DNA from: Galeopsis tetrahit
Taxonomy: Eukaryota; Streptophyta; Magnoliopsida; Lamiales; Lamiaceae
Direction of reading: 5' to 3'
NCBI GenBank assembly: GCA_963675135.1
Contig: OY776119.1
Span: forward strand, 3,038,001-3,102,000
Length of the DNA stretch: 64,000 nt
Below, piece after piece: positions 47,290 to 59,179 of the stretch. The notes under the pieces were generated by a model that worked only from the letters and a program-made list of their open reading frames with translations, did not search any database and was not told the origin of the DNA. The translations under genes and the position numbers were made by a program. Position 1 is the stretch's first letter. Each line of letters opens with the position of its first letter.

Positions 47290-47430
47290 TGAAGCATGTT
47301 GCTATTGATTATCATTTTATTTGTGACCTTTTCCGTGTGACCCATGTTTCCTTTGCTGATCAAGTTGCTAATGCTCTCACGAAGCCCTTGTCGGGTCACA
47401 GGCTATCGCTTCTTGAGGGGATGTATTAGT
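47290..47430 (+). pseudogene. Copia RNase H C-terminal remnant
   Basis: A plus-strand frame at 47298-47426 reads HVAIDYHFICDLFRVTHVS, then ADQVANALTKPLSG, then a stop: the end of Copia Pol. The following tgtattagtgacc... may start its 3' LTR. It abuts the broken 3' end of the NLR pseudogene. Confidence 0.75.
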
Positions 47431-47519
47431 GACCTTTGTATATATCTTGTATTTTATCATTATATAGTCTTTGTCACACAACGAGTTTAGCTTAGAGTTA
47501 TTCTCAATGTACTTGTATA

Positions 47520-48383
47520 TATTCAGTTGTGATGGTAAGTTTTTCCCTTCTGTGTTGTGATGAATGCATATACAACGCTTCATATTCATGCATTTGTGAA
47601 ATGTTGAGATCCCGCTGTTGCTTTACTACGCAGAGAAATCTTTGATTTTGAGCTTCTCTTAAGCATACATCCCTCAAAAGATCGTGATTTTGAGCTTCTC
47701 TTAAGCATACATCCCTCAAAAGATCGTGAATTCTGCGTACTTTTACTTTCCCATTCCAGCGCAACTTGTCAACTATAATGAGGTTTCTGTCAATAAGTTC
47801 ATCGATATACTCTTCTGCAACTTCTTCTAATATTTTGTCCTTAGATGGTCTCAGAATTCCTTCAGCAACCCATAATTGGATGAGATTTGTAACATGAATC
47901 TTATAATCTTCTCGAAAATTTCTCATGTACAGAAAACATGGCTTTAGATGTATTGACAACTCCTTATAACTCGTGTGCAGTATTCGTAAGCAAAATTCTC
48001 CATCCTCCAAATTGATGATCAGTGAATTCACATTTTGTAAAGTATATATATTCCCAATATGCTCCTGTCCCGTTGGATTTTTTTAAGTGTCCTCCAATCA
48101 CAACTTTCGACAAAGAAAGCCCTTTACAATTTCTTGCAATCTTCTTTCCAATATTCTCCAATTCGATAGGACAGCCTAATCCTTTGCCAAACACAGTACG
48201 TACACCCCAACTTTTATCCTCGTCTACTAAGTTCATTTGAAAGACATGAGAACCACTTAACTCGAAAGCCAACCTTGACAATCTAGTGGTTATCATGATT
48301 CTACTTTCATTGTTATTATCATGAAAAAAGCACCTAACTTTATCAAAAGCCTCAATACTCCATATATCATCCATAATGATCAA
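47520..48383 (-). pseudogene. R1-type NLR pseudogene, NB-ARC part only
   Basis: Corresponds to the kinase-2 to MHD part of the NLR at 59180. It has MIIMDDIWSIEAFDK (kinase 2), SRIMITTRLS, a degraded GLPL (CKGLSLSKVV), CFLYMRNFREDYKI (RNBS-D) and IHDLLRDVCL. It lacks the P-loop, CC and LRR. A frameshift near 48000 separates two frames, and 42 bp (47647-47688 and 47689-47730) are duplicated in tandem, repeating 14 residues around the IHD motif. The 3' side ends at the Copia remnant. Minus strand, like its best match. Confidence 0.88.
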
Positions 48384-48589
48384 ATACCTCCCACCCGATA
48401 ATTAATTAGTTGAATTTAACTTGTTACTTTATACATACGTTTACTATTAAAACTTCTTGTGTTTGGTCTTTCTTTATGATAGAGCTGTTGTAAAAAAAAC
48501 AGGCAATTCTTTTGAAAGTTAGGAACAATTAAGCCTTGACTTTCGTCTTCAAATTTTCAAGTTTCTAGCGTGCCTCGTGCCTATGGTCA

Positions 48590-48884
48590 GCCAGTGAATG
48601 GGTCGCACGACTCAGGTTTGATGAGCTTTCCACATTCCCTCAAGAAGTTGAGTTTACATGGAACCGAGCTCAATTGGGATGACTTGTGTACAAGGATAGG
48701 TTTATTGCCCCTTCTTCAAGTTCTCAGACTTCTTTTTTTTGAGCATCATCTGATCTTCCACTTCTTTTTTTTTTATCCAGTTGTCTCGACGACGAAGATC
48801 AAGTTTACTCGGATGAAGAAGATCAAGAAGAAGGCCAAGTTGACTCGGACAAAGAACAACAAAACCTGCTTTATTAATATTCTT
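48590..48884 (+). pseudogene. NLR relic: last LRR plus acidic tail
   Basis: SFPHSLKKLSLHGTELNW and GLLPLLQVLRL match the LRR of the NLR at 49631. After a T-rich break, frame changes and an acidic tail follows (DEDQVYSDEEDQEEG, then VDSDKEQQ), ending at a stop at about 48884. The intervening LRR end and intron are missing. Confidence 0.75.
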
Positions 48885-49104
48885 CTTTTTTTTTTTTCAT
48901 CTCTTTGCATTTCCAATTCAAAAAATTGTTGGAAACTTCAGAGTCAATGAATGTACTATTTAGCTGCTTTCTCCGTCTTTCAGTTTGATCTTACAGCAGA
49001 TTTTCATTGGTTTCAAATAGCTTAATGCAGTTTCATATGAAATAACAACATTCACCAAGTTAGTTTGAGAGTTTTCTGCATACAGAGTTCTTAAATCACA
49101 TCTC

Positions 49105-49410
49105 ATTTCTCTTGACCAACAAACCTCACTTGGTTGATAGATTTTCTAGAACATTATTTCAGCAGCGACAGCAAAGAAGACGATACATTGGACTGCCTCA
49201 CCGCTGCAGCTTATGCAGCTAAAGATGTAATTGAAATCCATTGTTTTGCACAAAAGACTAAGATTGATGGATTTGATGATGAAGGGTTGCCTGATTATGC
49301 TAAAATGGGAGGAGTTGACAACAAAGGCCCCTTGTTCAGGTTCTAAAACTTGATATGTTTTCGTGTGGGAAACAGTTGAAGGGAAATTCTGCAGCCTAAA
49401 TTAGTAAAGA
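49105..49410 (+). pseudogene. NLR relic: CC fragment joined to LRR fragment
   Basis: FLEHYFSSDSKEDDTLDC and LTAAAYAAKDVIE match the CC start of the NLR at 49631 (residues about 45-80). Downstream, at 49370-49405, gaaacagttgaagggaaatt matches the LRR end of the same gene. Everything between is deleted. Confidence 0.7.
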
Positions 49411-49630
49411 AAAAAAGCTGCAAAAAATTACAACTGCATCATAAAGAAAGACCAAAAATATATAATAGTAAACGCGTGTATAATGGAACAAGTTAGGTTC
49501 AACTAATTAATTACTTATAACTAAAATCAACATAACGACAATAGCATACCTTATTATTATTATATCATTAGGCAGCTGGTTTCAGAAATACATACATCAT
49601 TTCTGCAACTTTAGAGAAAACCTTTGTGAG

Positions 49631-52610
49631 ATGGCAGCAGCTTATGCAGCTCTGCTTTCTCTGTTCCACACCTTAAATCACATCAAGATTCATCCTTTCC
49701 CTCCGATTTCTCTTGACCAAAATCAGGTGGAATCTCTCACCCAAAACATCACTTTCTTGCAACATTTTCTTGAACATTATCCCAGCAGTGACAGCCAACA
49801 AGATGACGACTTGGAGGCACGCATCACCGCTGCAGCTTATGCAGCTGAAGATGTAATTGAAACCCATGTAGTCAATCAAATTTACATTCGATGGAGCATC
49901 CCTGCCGTTGACTTTCCTCAAGGTCGGGAAAGAGTGAGGGATTTAATGAAGAAAAATGGGATGAAGATCAAGAAAAGGGTGATGAAGATCATTGGAGCCC
50001 ATATAGTTGATCAAATTGATCATGCTGGATCTACAAGTGATCGTGGCGAAAACATCAGTTCCGTTGACTTGTATGGAGGTCTAAAGATAGTGATAAAAGA
50101 CATGGATTTGATCAAGAAAAAGGTGATGAAGATGATGAGACCCCAACATCATCCCCATCTGCATGCAAATTCTTCCGTTTCTATTGCTTCCATGTGGCAG
50201 AGCAGCGCGACGCCGGTGTTTGATGATGCCATGATTTACCAAGTTTTGGATAAGCTCGTCGGACAACAAAGCAGTCTCCAGATCATCCCCATTGTTGGAA
50301 TGGGTGGAATTGGTAAGACCACACTTGCTAAATATATTTACCAAAAACCACTCATTGTTCAACACTTTGACACTCTCGCTTGGGTTACAATATCACAAGA
50401 GTATAGTAGAAGAAATATTTTACAACTTCTTTGTCAAGAACTTAAAGTGAACAAGAATGTTTCGAGTGAGATGAGTGAAGATGAAATAGGACTAGCTTTG
50501 TACCAACATTTATTTGGTAGAAGGTATTTGACTGTTATGGATAACATGTGGAGTACTGATGCTTGGGATAAAGTTAAGTCATTCTTCCCAGATAACAACA
50601 ATGGAAGTAGAATCATGATAACCACTAGGCTCTCAAATTTGGCTTTCGAGCTGAGTGGTAGTCATGGCTTTCAAATGCAATTTCTAGATGAGGATAAGAG
50701 CTGGGATTTGCTTTGCGAAATTGTGTTCGGCAAACTAGATTGCCCGACTGAATTGGAGAATGTTGGAAAGGAGATTGCAAGAAAATGTAGAGGGCTTCCT
50801 TTGTCAATAGGTGTGATTGGAGGGCTTTTAAAAAAATCCAACATGACACAAACATATTGGATGTATACTTTAGAGAATATAAGTTTAATCATTAATTTGG
50901 AGAACGATGAATATACCTTACGAATATTGCGCACAAGCTATAATGAGTTGCCAATGCATCTAAAGCCATGTTTTTTGTACATGGGAATTTTTCCAGAAGA
51001 TAAGGATATCAAAATGTCGGTGCTCATCAGATTGTGGGTTGCTGAAGGAATTCTGAGACCAAATGATGATAAAAGCTTAGAAGATGTTGCAAAAGAGTAC
51101 TTGAAGGAACTCATTGATAGAAACCTCATTTTAGTTTCTGATTTTCGGTGGGATGGAGAAGCAAAATTGTGCAACATTCATGATCTATTGAGGGATGTAT
51201 GCTTGAGAGAAGCACAGAAGCAAAAGTTCTTTTGCGTACTAAAGCTGCAGAAAGACCACACTCCACAAGACATAAATATGGAACGTCGTATTTGTATTAA
51301 TGATGGAAATGAAGAGGGGGGATTTAACTCTGAATTCCTTCATGCCGTGGAATCTGCATCGCTCACCCGCTCTTTGCTTTATTGTATGCGCGCTAGTTGG
51401 CACAAAGATTCACCGTCAGCTCGTCTTGGATTGCTGAGGGTATATTCATCGATTGATGATGATGATGATCGTGTCACACACCCCAACAATGCTTTTTTCA
51501 AGCATGCTAACTTGTGGTACCTTTCTCTGAAACTGGAATCCGAAAAAGCACTATCAAGTTTCCGTTCTTTATGTCTTCTCCTTTGGAATGTACAAACACT
51601 TAAGGTTATAAATTTGTCTCCCTACGGGTTTATGATGGCGTCGTCTAAAATATGGGAGATGCCTCTACTTAAACATGTCATGCTCTACAACTTTGTACTT
51701 CCAGATCCTCCCAATGTGGAACACAGCTTTGTGTTGAAATACTTACACACACTCTCAGGTGTAATCAACTTCAAGTTTAGTGAAGAGGTGATGAAGAGAA
51801 TACCCAATGTCAAGAAATTGAAAATCATATACAAAAGAGATGGATATAATGAAGAAGAAGGGTTGCCTAATTTCTGTATCAACAATCTTGGTCGTTTACC
51901 GAAATTGGAGTCCTTGAATCTTGAAGTTAACATCACGGAATATCGTGATGTTGACAACTTAATTACGAGGAATTTGGTAAGCTTTCCGCATTCCCTCAAG
52001 AAGTTGAGTTTATGTGGGACTAGGCTCAGTTGGGAGGATTTGATGATAAGGATAGGTTCACTGCCCCTTCTTCAAATTCTTAGACTAGTTTATGCTGAAT
52101 GCAGGGGAGCCAAGTGGCAAACAGCTGAAGGGTATTTCTGCAACCTCAAAGTCTTAGAAATTCGGGCTTGTTATGATTTGAAATACTGGGAAACCGACAG
52201 CACCCACTTTCCACGTCTTGAGCACCTTCGTCTTTGTTATATCCGCTATCTTAAGAAAGTCCCTTCGAGTATAGGAGATATACCAACACTCAAGTCTATT
52301 TGGTTGGAAGGTTGTAGCAAATCTGCCCAACAATCTGCAAAAAGAATAAAAGTGGAGCAAGAGGAGAATGGGAATGAAGACCTTCTAGTCATAATTGGTA
52401 ACAACTCAACAATCCATTTAGACTTAAACTTATTATCACATTCATATATATACCTTGTTCTGTGGTAGATACCCCCTTTTATACACTATCTCTTATCTGT
52501 ATGCAGATGGCAAAGTGGTTCAAGTTGACTCGGATGAAGATGATCAAGACGAAGATGAAGTTGACTCGGATGAAGATGAAGTTGACTCGGATGATTTTCG
52601 ACGTACCTAA
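49631..52610 (+). CDS. R1-type CC-NB-LRR with acidic C-terminal tail
   Basis: Intracellular immune receptor, about 956 residues, two exons: 49631-52397 and 52507-52610, joined by a phase-1 GT-AG intron. CC, residues 1-200, with an internal near-duplication of about 48 residues (two copies of [TA]H[VI]V[ND]QI). NB-ARC: P-loop GMGGIGKTT (223-231), kinase 2 VMDNMWS (about 302; second Asp replaced by Asn), SRIMITTRLS, CRGLPLSIGVIGG (about 386), CFLYMGIFPED, IHDLLRDVC (516) in MHD position. LRR about 530-920. Exon 2 encodes a 34-residue tail rich in Asp and Glu (VDSDEDDQDEDEVDSDED). Without splicing the frame would run only to 52468. The altered kinase-2 Asp could weaken ATP hydrolysis; its effect is inferred. 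Flanked by relics of the same family. Confidence 0.92.
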
Positions 52611-52927
52611 CATTGTTTTCATTAGTAATTTGCAATCGTACTCTCTTATAAGTCCACTGATATTATTACCTTTTGAAAACCAAAATGAATGTAGTAGCAG
52701 GTCTGATCAATTAATCTAAATAATTAATAAAGTTTGTGTGTGAGTTGTTTGAATGGATTTTGACAAATTGCAAGTTAAAATAATAAAAATGTATTCACAA
52801 TAATGAGAGGAAGAAATCATATACCCTAATTCCTAACCTAATAAGAAGAAAAAAAAACAAATCATAATGGAGTGTAACATAACAAAAAATAAGAAAAGAA
52901 AAAAGGTGGTAGGTTTGAACCCCTAGT
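52611..52927. other. Convergent 3' flanks of NLR 49631 and BCD1
   Basis: About 317 bp between the stops of the convergent genes. AT-rich, no further feature seen. Confidence 0.5.
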
Positions 52928-54929
52928 TTATCTTTCATCCATCAGGTATTCACTGCACTCCGGAACCTTCTCTAACTCTTCGAACAATATCCCATCAAAA
53001 TCGAAAAAGTCATCAGGGTTCGAGCACTCAGTCATTATCTTGAGTGCGGAAAGACGGTCCTGCCCACATTGGAATTTGGTGGACTCTGCTCCATCCAATT
53101 TCGGTTCTTTTTCATTCACGTTCTTCTCAGAGGCATTGTTCAAGAGATCCGATACATGTGGATCTAAGCAATCCACGTCTTCAATTTCTTCCTCTCTAAA
53201 TGTCACACCTTTAGGACTTGGGCATTCTTGATCAGCAGGCTCCTTAATCTCCACTTTAGGTTGATTGACATTTTTTATAACAACGAAATCGTAGCTGTGA
53301 GAGGGTAAGAAGACGTGTATTACTGGGTACTCCAGTATACCGATGTCTGCCAACTGTTCACGGATTGGTGCATTTATGTTTAGCTGACGATAAGGCGATT
53401 TTAGCCCCTGCAGAATAGAAAATTTAGACTAGTGCTGGAATCAAATCAACAAAAGCAAACCTGTTGAATTAACAAACAGAAAAGATTGGTCAAAGCAAAC
53501 CTTTGGATCTTTGCGGATGAAAAATTTGAGAGAATCCAGGTTTAAATCACAGAATTCTTTTAAAGGATGGTTCCATGGGCCAGGCTTTAGGTGATTTTCA
53601 ATCACAGAGGACAGAGTTGAATTCTCGTTTATTCTGCAGCAAGTGAATTCGTACGAGTAATAGTTAAAATCCTTCCAAATAAACGAATAAATAACTTCCA
53701 GCCGAAATGCTCACCCATGATCAAGCAACACAACATTAGTCGAATTAAATCGCAACTCGATGGTCCAGGATATGATTTTTTTCCTGGAAACAAATGACAA
53801 CGTTATTGAGTGTTTATTAATCTTACTCATAATAAAGGTCAGAAACAGATTCGGGAATAACCTGTTGTCATAGTAAGTCTTGTTGTTTACTCTCTTCGAC
53901 ATTCCATTAGAAAGAAACTGAAGTTTTGTCCTACGACTTGAAGCAACATTCCGAAGACGTTTGAGGTGGAAGGGAAGCTTAAATTGAGAAACACCACATA
54001 ACTTTACTCTCGTTCTCCGAGCGGAATCAGCTATTCGTTTCACATCCTCAAGCATTCCGTAATCTAACAAATAGACAAAAACACATACAATCAAATCCTT
54101 AAACTAATGCATACCACTAAAAAGCAAAATCTTCAAGCTTTTGAATATCTAAAAAGCAAAATCTTCAAGTTTTTTAATATCTAAATATTCTACTGTAATC
54201 TTTGTTCTGCTTAGTCAGAGCAACTTAAATTTGAACCTCAAATTCAATTCTGACAGAATAAAAATCAACCACCAAGATAGGCAAAAACTTGTTGTGTGTG
54301 AGACCTGAGACGAATGTCAAACAAAAAAGTGATAATGTTTTTAACAAAAGGACTGTCACTTACTTAAACACTATCTCAATTATTTTGCTCAAACATTGCC
54401 CCGTCTCACGGATCTCATTCTGTGAGACGACTCACCAAGACTAGCTCACCAACATATACACACACCATGAATGGTAGGGCATAATTAAAATACTATCACA
54501 ACCATAAATGTGTTAATAATATACAATGAGCACAAACATATAGTCATGATCATTAAAAATAATGAGGGCTTCAAGAACCAACATTCCATCAAACTCACAA
54601 AAGCCCATGAGACAAAACAGCTGAAAACTCAATCAGGGAAATTAAGAACAACACAAAGATACCTTAACTGATAAAATAATGTGAAACAAAATGGGGTTAT
54701 AACCTGAAATAAGGTGATTATCATTGAACTGAGAAAGGGGAACGAAATTGGTGAGGGGTCTTTTTCCCGTACAGGAGGTACGTTTCTTGTGGGAATTGAC
54801 GCAGGGAAGGCTACACGAGCGAAGAAAACAGCCAGGGCACTTGTACTTTGACGGATTAATTTTGCACTCTTCGCATAAAACGGGACCCGGTTTGGCGTTT
54901 GAAGGTGAGGGCTCAGTTTTCTCGTCCAT
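52928..54929 (-). CDS. BCD1: Box C/D snoRNA protein 1 homologue (zinc finger HIT)
   Basis: Assembly factor for box C/D snoRNPs in the nucleus, about 369 residues, five exons: 54704-54929, 53862-54063, 53715-53783, 53501-53633, 52928-53407, all GT-AG with consistent phases. The HIT zinc finger lies in exon 1 (residues 19-60): CEECKINPSKYKCPGC, then CSLPCVNSHKKRTSC. The block FVPLSQFNDNHLISDYG (joined across intron 1) and the exon 5 segment EYPVIHVFLPSHSYDF are typical of BCD1. The C-terminus is acidic. The start is ATG 54929; the upstream open frame has only a TTG. It is a conserved housekeeping gene in the middle of the NLR cluster and has a truncated tandem copy to its right. Confidence 0.92.
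54292..54446. mobile_element. GAGACGG-type MITE in BCD1 intron 1
   Basis: gtgtgagacctgagacg ... ccgtctcacggatctcattctgtgagacga, with internal aaaagtgataatgttt. Same family as 19259. Confidence 0.55.
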
Positions 54930-55419
54930 CTTCAGGAAGAGGTTTAGCGTCACCAACTGAGTGAGATTAATTTTTATTTTTATTTTGTGAAAGAAAAGAT
55001 TTTGAGAAAAAATTAATGACGAAAGAAAGATTTTAAAAAATATTAATGCGTTAGTTACGGTGATTTGATAGACATAATATTTAAATAAAAATAAGATTTA
55101 ACTCTTGTTATTTACTCTATTCGACATTCCATTAGAAAGAAACTGAAGTTTTGTCCTACGACTCGAAGCAACATTCCGAAGACGTTTAAAGTGGAAGGGA
55201 AGCGAAAATTGAGAAACACCACATAACTTTAATCTCGTTCTCCTAGCGGAATCAGCTATTCGTTTCACATCCTCAAGCATTCTGTAATCTAACAAATAGA
55301 CAAAAACATATACAATCAAATCCTTTAACTAATGCATACCACTAAAAAGCAAAATCTTCAAGCTTTTGAATATCTAAATATTCTACTGACTTAAATTTGA
55401 ACCTCAATCGAATTACAGT

Positions 55420-56715
55420 CACAAGCTCAATTCTGACAGAATGAAAAATCAACCACCAAGATATATATCTATGGGGACGGTGGGATTGGTCCCCCGATTA
55501 GTCGTTCTTTGACCGGCATAAAAAAAAAAAAAAAAAAAACCACCAAGATATATATACACACACCATGAATGGTAAGGCATAATTAAAATACTATCACAAC
55601 CATAAATGTGTTAAAAATATACAATGAGCACAAACATATAGTCAAACATTACTGATCAGAGAAAGAAACAGGGCTTCAAGAAACAACATTCCATCAAAAG
55701 CCCATGAGACAAAACAGCTGAAAACTCAATCTTTTGACCAGGGAAATTAAGAATTAGTCCTTGTTCTGCACACAGATACCTTAACTGATAAAATAATGTA
55801 GAACAAAATACAGAATTCGCCCCAAATAATCTTTGTTCTCCTAGTCAGGGCAACTTAAATTCGAACCTCAATTCTGACAGAATGAAAAACCAACCACCAA
55901 GATACTGTATATACACACACCATGAATGGTAGAGCATAATTAAAATACTATCACAACCATAAATGTGTTAAAAATACACAATGAGCACAAACATATAGTC
56001 AAACATTGCTGATCACTAAAAATAACGAGGGCTTCAAGAACCAACATAACATCAAACTCACAAAAGCCCATGAGACAAAACAGCTGAAAACTCAATCTTT
56101 TGACCAGGGAAATTAAGAACAAGAACATTAGTCCTTGTTCTGCACAAAGATACCTTAACTGATAAAATAATGTAGAACAAAACACAGAATTCGCCATACT
56201 ACCACATCCATAAATGTGTTAAAATTATACAATGAACACAAACATATAGTCAAACATTACTGATCAGAGAAAGAACCAACATTCCATCAAACTCACAAAA
56301 AGCCAATGAGACAAAACAGTGATCTTTTGTCCAAGGAAATTAAGAACAAGAACACTAGTCCTTGTTCTGCACAAAGATACCTTAACTGATAAAACAAAGT
56401 CAGGTCAACTTAAATTCGAACCTCAATTCTGATAGAATGAAAAATCAACAACCAAGATATATATACACACACCATGAATGGCAGAGCATAATTAAAATAC
56501 TATCACAACCATAAATGTGTTAAAAATATACAATGAGCACAAACATATAGTCAAACATTACTGATCATTAAAAAGAACCAACATTCCATCAAACTCACAA
56601 AAGCCCATGAGACAAAACACCTAAAAACTCAATCTTTTGACCAGGGAAATTAAGAATTAGTCCTTGTTCTGCACAAAGATATACCTTAACTGATAAAATA
56701 ATGTAGAACAAAATA
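55420..56715. repeat. Tandem repeat array in the duplicated BCD1 intron
   Basis: Four units of about 200-380 bp sharing accatgaatgg, acaatgagcacaaacatat, cccatgagacaaaacagc and agataccttaactgataaaa. Unit starts near 55420, 55840, 56200 and 56400. The parent BCD1 intron has one such unit (about 54460-54690). Confidence 0.75.
55469..55537 (+). mobile_element. Truncated SINE with 18-bp target duplication
   Basis: Body atggggacggtgggattggt..., poly(A) tail, and aaccaccaagatatatat duplicated at 55451-55468 and 55538-55555. Same 3' family as 27238. Sister repeat units near 55887 and 56446 lack it and show the empty site. Confidence 0.8.
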
Positions 56716-57149
56716 GGGTTATTACCTGAAATAAGGTGATTATCATTGAATTGAGAAAGGGGAACGAAATTGGTGAGGGGTCTTTTTCCGGTACAGGATG
56801 TACGTTGCTTGTGGGAATTGACGCAGGGGAGGCTACACGAGCGAAGAAAACAGCCAGGGCACTTGTACTTTGACGGATTAATCTTGCACTCTTCGCATAA
56901 AACGGGACCCGGTTTGGCGTTTGAATGTGAGGGTTCAGTTTTCTCGTCCATCGCTATTTCGGTTTTCAGAAAGAGGTTTAGCGTCACCAACTCAGGTGCG
57001 GAATTAATTTTTATATATTAGGTTTAGCATTAATTTTTGTTATGATAATACGAAATATTAGGTACATCTACTAGACATTTGTGTCGTGAAATTCGCATGT
57101 TTTGAATTTTTTAATCTATGATTAATCAAATATTTTTAAAAAAATAATA

Positions 57150-57515
57150 CTCTCTCTTTCCGGATTAACTTTCATACTTGCTGTTTATCTCCTTTCAAAA
57201 AAATATTAATAGAAAAATAAATAAGTGAGTTGAGGGTATGTATAAAAATAACAGACATTAAGGTCATGTTTGATAGCTTAGATTAAACCTAGATTAACAA
57301 TATTGTATATCATTTTTATTGGTTGTTTGATAACTTAGATTAAGGGTAGATTATGCTTTAAAATTTATAAAGTCTAGTTATCATCCTAATCTTAGATAAT
57401 CCATCTTTACTATCTAACATGCCCTAAATATAATACTGTATTTTAGATATTGTATGAGTGGAGTTTGTAAAAGATTGAAAAAGTAGGTGTGAAAGTTTTT
57501 TTGGGACGGAGTGAG
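57150..57515. mobile_element. Stowaway-like MITE
   Basis: ctctctctttccgga left, tgggacggagtgag right, TA on both sides (57148-57149, 57516-57517). Confidence 0.6.
57262..57424. mobile_element. Tourist-like MITE nested in the Stowaway-like MITE
   Basis: ggtcatgtttgatag and ctatctaacatgccc are inverted ends, with TAA duplicated (57259-57261, 57425-57427). Confidence 0.7.
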
Positions 57516-58020
57516 TATAACATATTATGTACATCTATTTATCACTCATAGCAAAAACATGCAAGGTCAGCAAAGTTATGTCTCGTTTCACCTAAAAAAA
57601 AATCATCATACAACAATACTTTCTCGTTGTTTTATGTATTATTTTATTATACTTCATCTTAATTAATTTTATACAAATTGTTGGTTTTGAAATTAGGGTC
57701 ATATTCCACAGTTTTAAAACACATAATTATAAGAAGTGTCCTGCCTTTACATGGCTTGTTTTACAATTTACTTGTTAATTAGTAGATAAAGTGGGAAAAT
57801 AAAGTTCATAAAACATACAAAATTTTCAAAGTATATTGTATTCATTAATAGAATTTAATAAGAAATTAAAACAAAAACCCAGAAAAATGTCCAAATTCCA
57901 GCTTTGGAACCTCAGAATTGCAGCAAGAAAATAACTCAGTGGTAATAAAGATTTTATTTTATAAGTAAATTGTGATAATAAACCATGAAGAATGAAGAAT
58001 GCTGTTTTTAGCACAATGTA

Positions 58021-58332
58021 AGTTGGGAGGATTTGATGAAAAGGATAGGTTCACTGCCCCTTCTTCAAATTCTCAGACTAGTTTATGTGGCAAACAGTTG
58101 AAGGGCAGTTCTGCAGCCTCTAAGTCTTGGAAATTCGGGCTTGTTATGATTTGAAATACTGGGAAACGGACAGCACCCACTTTCCGTGCCTTGAGCACCT
58201 TCGTCTTTGTGTAATCCGTCGAACATATCAACACTCAAGTCTATTTGGTTGGAAGGCTGTAGCAAATCTGCTCAACATTCTGCAAAAAGAATAAAAGTGG
58301 TTCAAGTTGACACGGATGCAGAAGATATATAG
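58021..58332 (+). pseudogene. NLR relic: last LRR joined to acidic tail
   Basis: Matches 52024-52340 of the NLR at 49631 (gttgggaggatttgatga, gtcttggaaattcgggcttg) with a deletion and a premature stop near 58122. The junction agaataaaagtggttcaagt lacks the exon 1 end and the intron: the parent has aaagtgg at both break points (52351 and 52512). Confidence 0.8.
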
Positions 58333-59179
58333 TGTAATAGTAACAAAATCTGTCTTATCAATATTCTCTTTGCACCTACAATTCCAAATATGCTGCTGAC
58401 TGAACAACACTGAACTGGAATGGCGAATTCGTACGTAGAACTTGCTTTTAAAAGATCGATCGAGTGACAATTAATGCATGGATTCAACAGAGTTTATTGT
58501 TGGACGAATGTTGTATATGATCAATGACTTAAATACTAGTTAAAATACACAAATTATCAATCAATAAACATATTTTTAAATATGGTATCACAGAGTCAGC
58601 TTACATAAAGTCTGGTGGTTTTTGTGTTGATTTCTTCTTCCTTGTCTGATGTCAATCTTCTTCTTCTTCTTCCTCTCAATCTCGATCATAACTTCTGCTT
58701 CAACGACGACTTCTGTAACTCTTCCTACATTCAGTATCTTCACTATCATTCTTTAATTAAATTCATATGAAAACTGAGAAAATAGCCCAGAAATGGCTCA
58801 ATTATATTCTCTTATGCAAGCCAAGTTGGTGTATTCAATCAAGATTTCATGTGTGATTTCTTAAAGTTACGCAATCATTTGAAAAACGTACTGATCAAAT
58901 ATTCAATTTTTTGGTGCAAAAGAGCAAGTTTTTTCTACATCAAAGGAAACAACTTCCGGTATAATCAACAAAGGCATGCTGTTCTACTTTCCAAACAAAT
59001 TATATGGAGTCCACGATCTGCATAAAACACTTGTACACTACAGCATATGGTACAAGTAATTTATGTAGGTGTCGAGCTCCGTAAAAACTCAACGTGCAGA
59101 TTGAAAAAGCCACGGACATAAATACCACAGAATTCTCTGCTGACATTTAACTTCATAAAAACTCCACCTTGTGTCTCTT
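58333..59179. other. Intergenic DNA
   Basis: No gene seen. tggtatcacagagtcag at about 58586 resembles a Copia initiator-Met primer site, so this could be a decayed Copia fragment; no coding support was found. Confidence 0.35.

Larger units (their letters stand above)
55098..56951 (-). pseudogene. Truncated BCD1 tandem duplicate
   Basis: Exon 1 copy 56726-56951 (intact HIT finger CEECKINPSKYKCPGC; donor ggtaataa) and exon 2 copy about 55103-55288 (YRMLEDVKRIADSARR ... RRTKLQFLSNGMS), cut off at NNKS and a stop at 55098. Exons 3-5 are absent. The intron between them is 1.4 kb, longer than in the parent (0.64 kb), owing to tandem copies of a parental intron segment. Confidence 0.88.
56952..58020. 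other. Intergenic DNA with nested MITEs
   Basis: A Stowaway-like MITE (57150-57515) contains a Tourist-like MITE (57262-57424). The remainder is AT-rich with no gene seen. Confidence 0.5.

Noticed and set aside
52462..52719. Basic plus-strand ORF with KMKLTRMKMK units
   Set aside because: Wrong frame of the acidic C-terminal exon of the NLR at 49631; the in-phase spliced reading gives the acidic tail.
58499..58620. Complete Copia element start
   Set aside because: Only a weak primer-site-like tggtatcac was seen; no paired LTR or coding sequence supports it.
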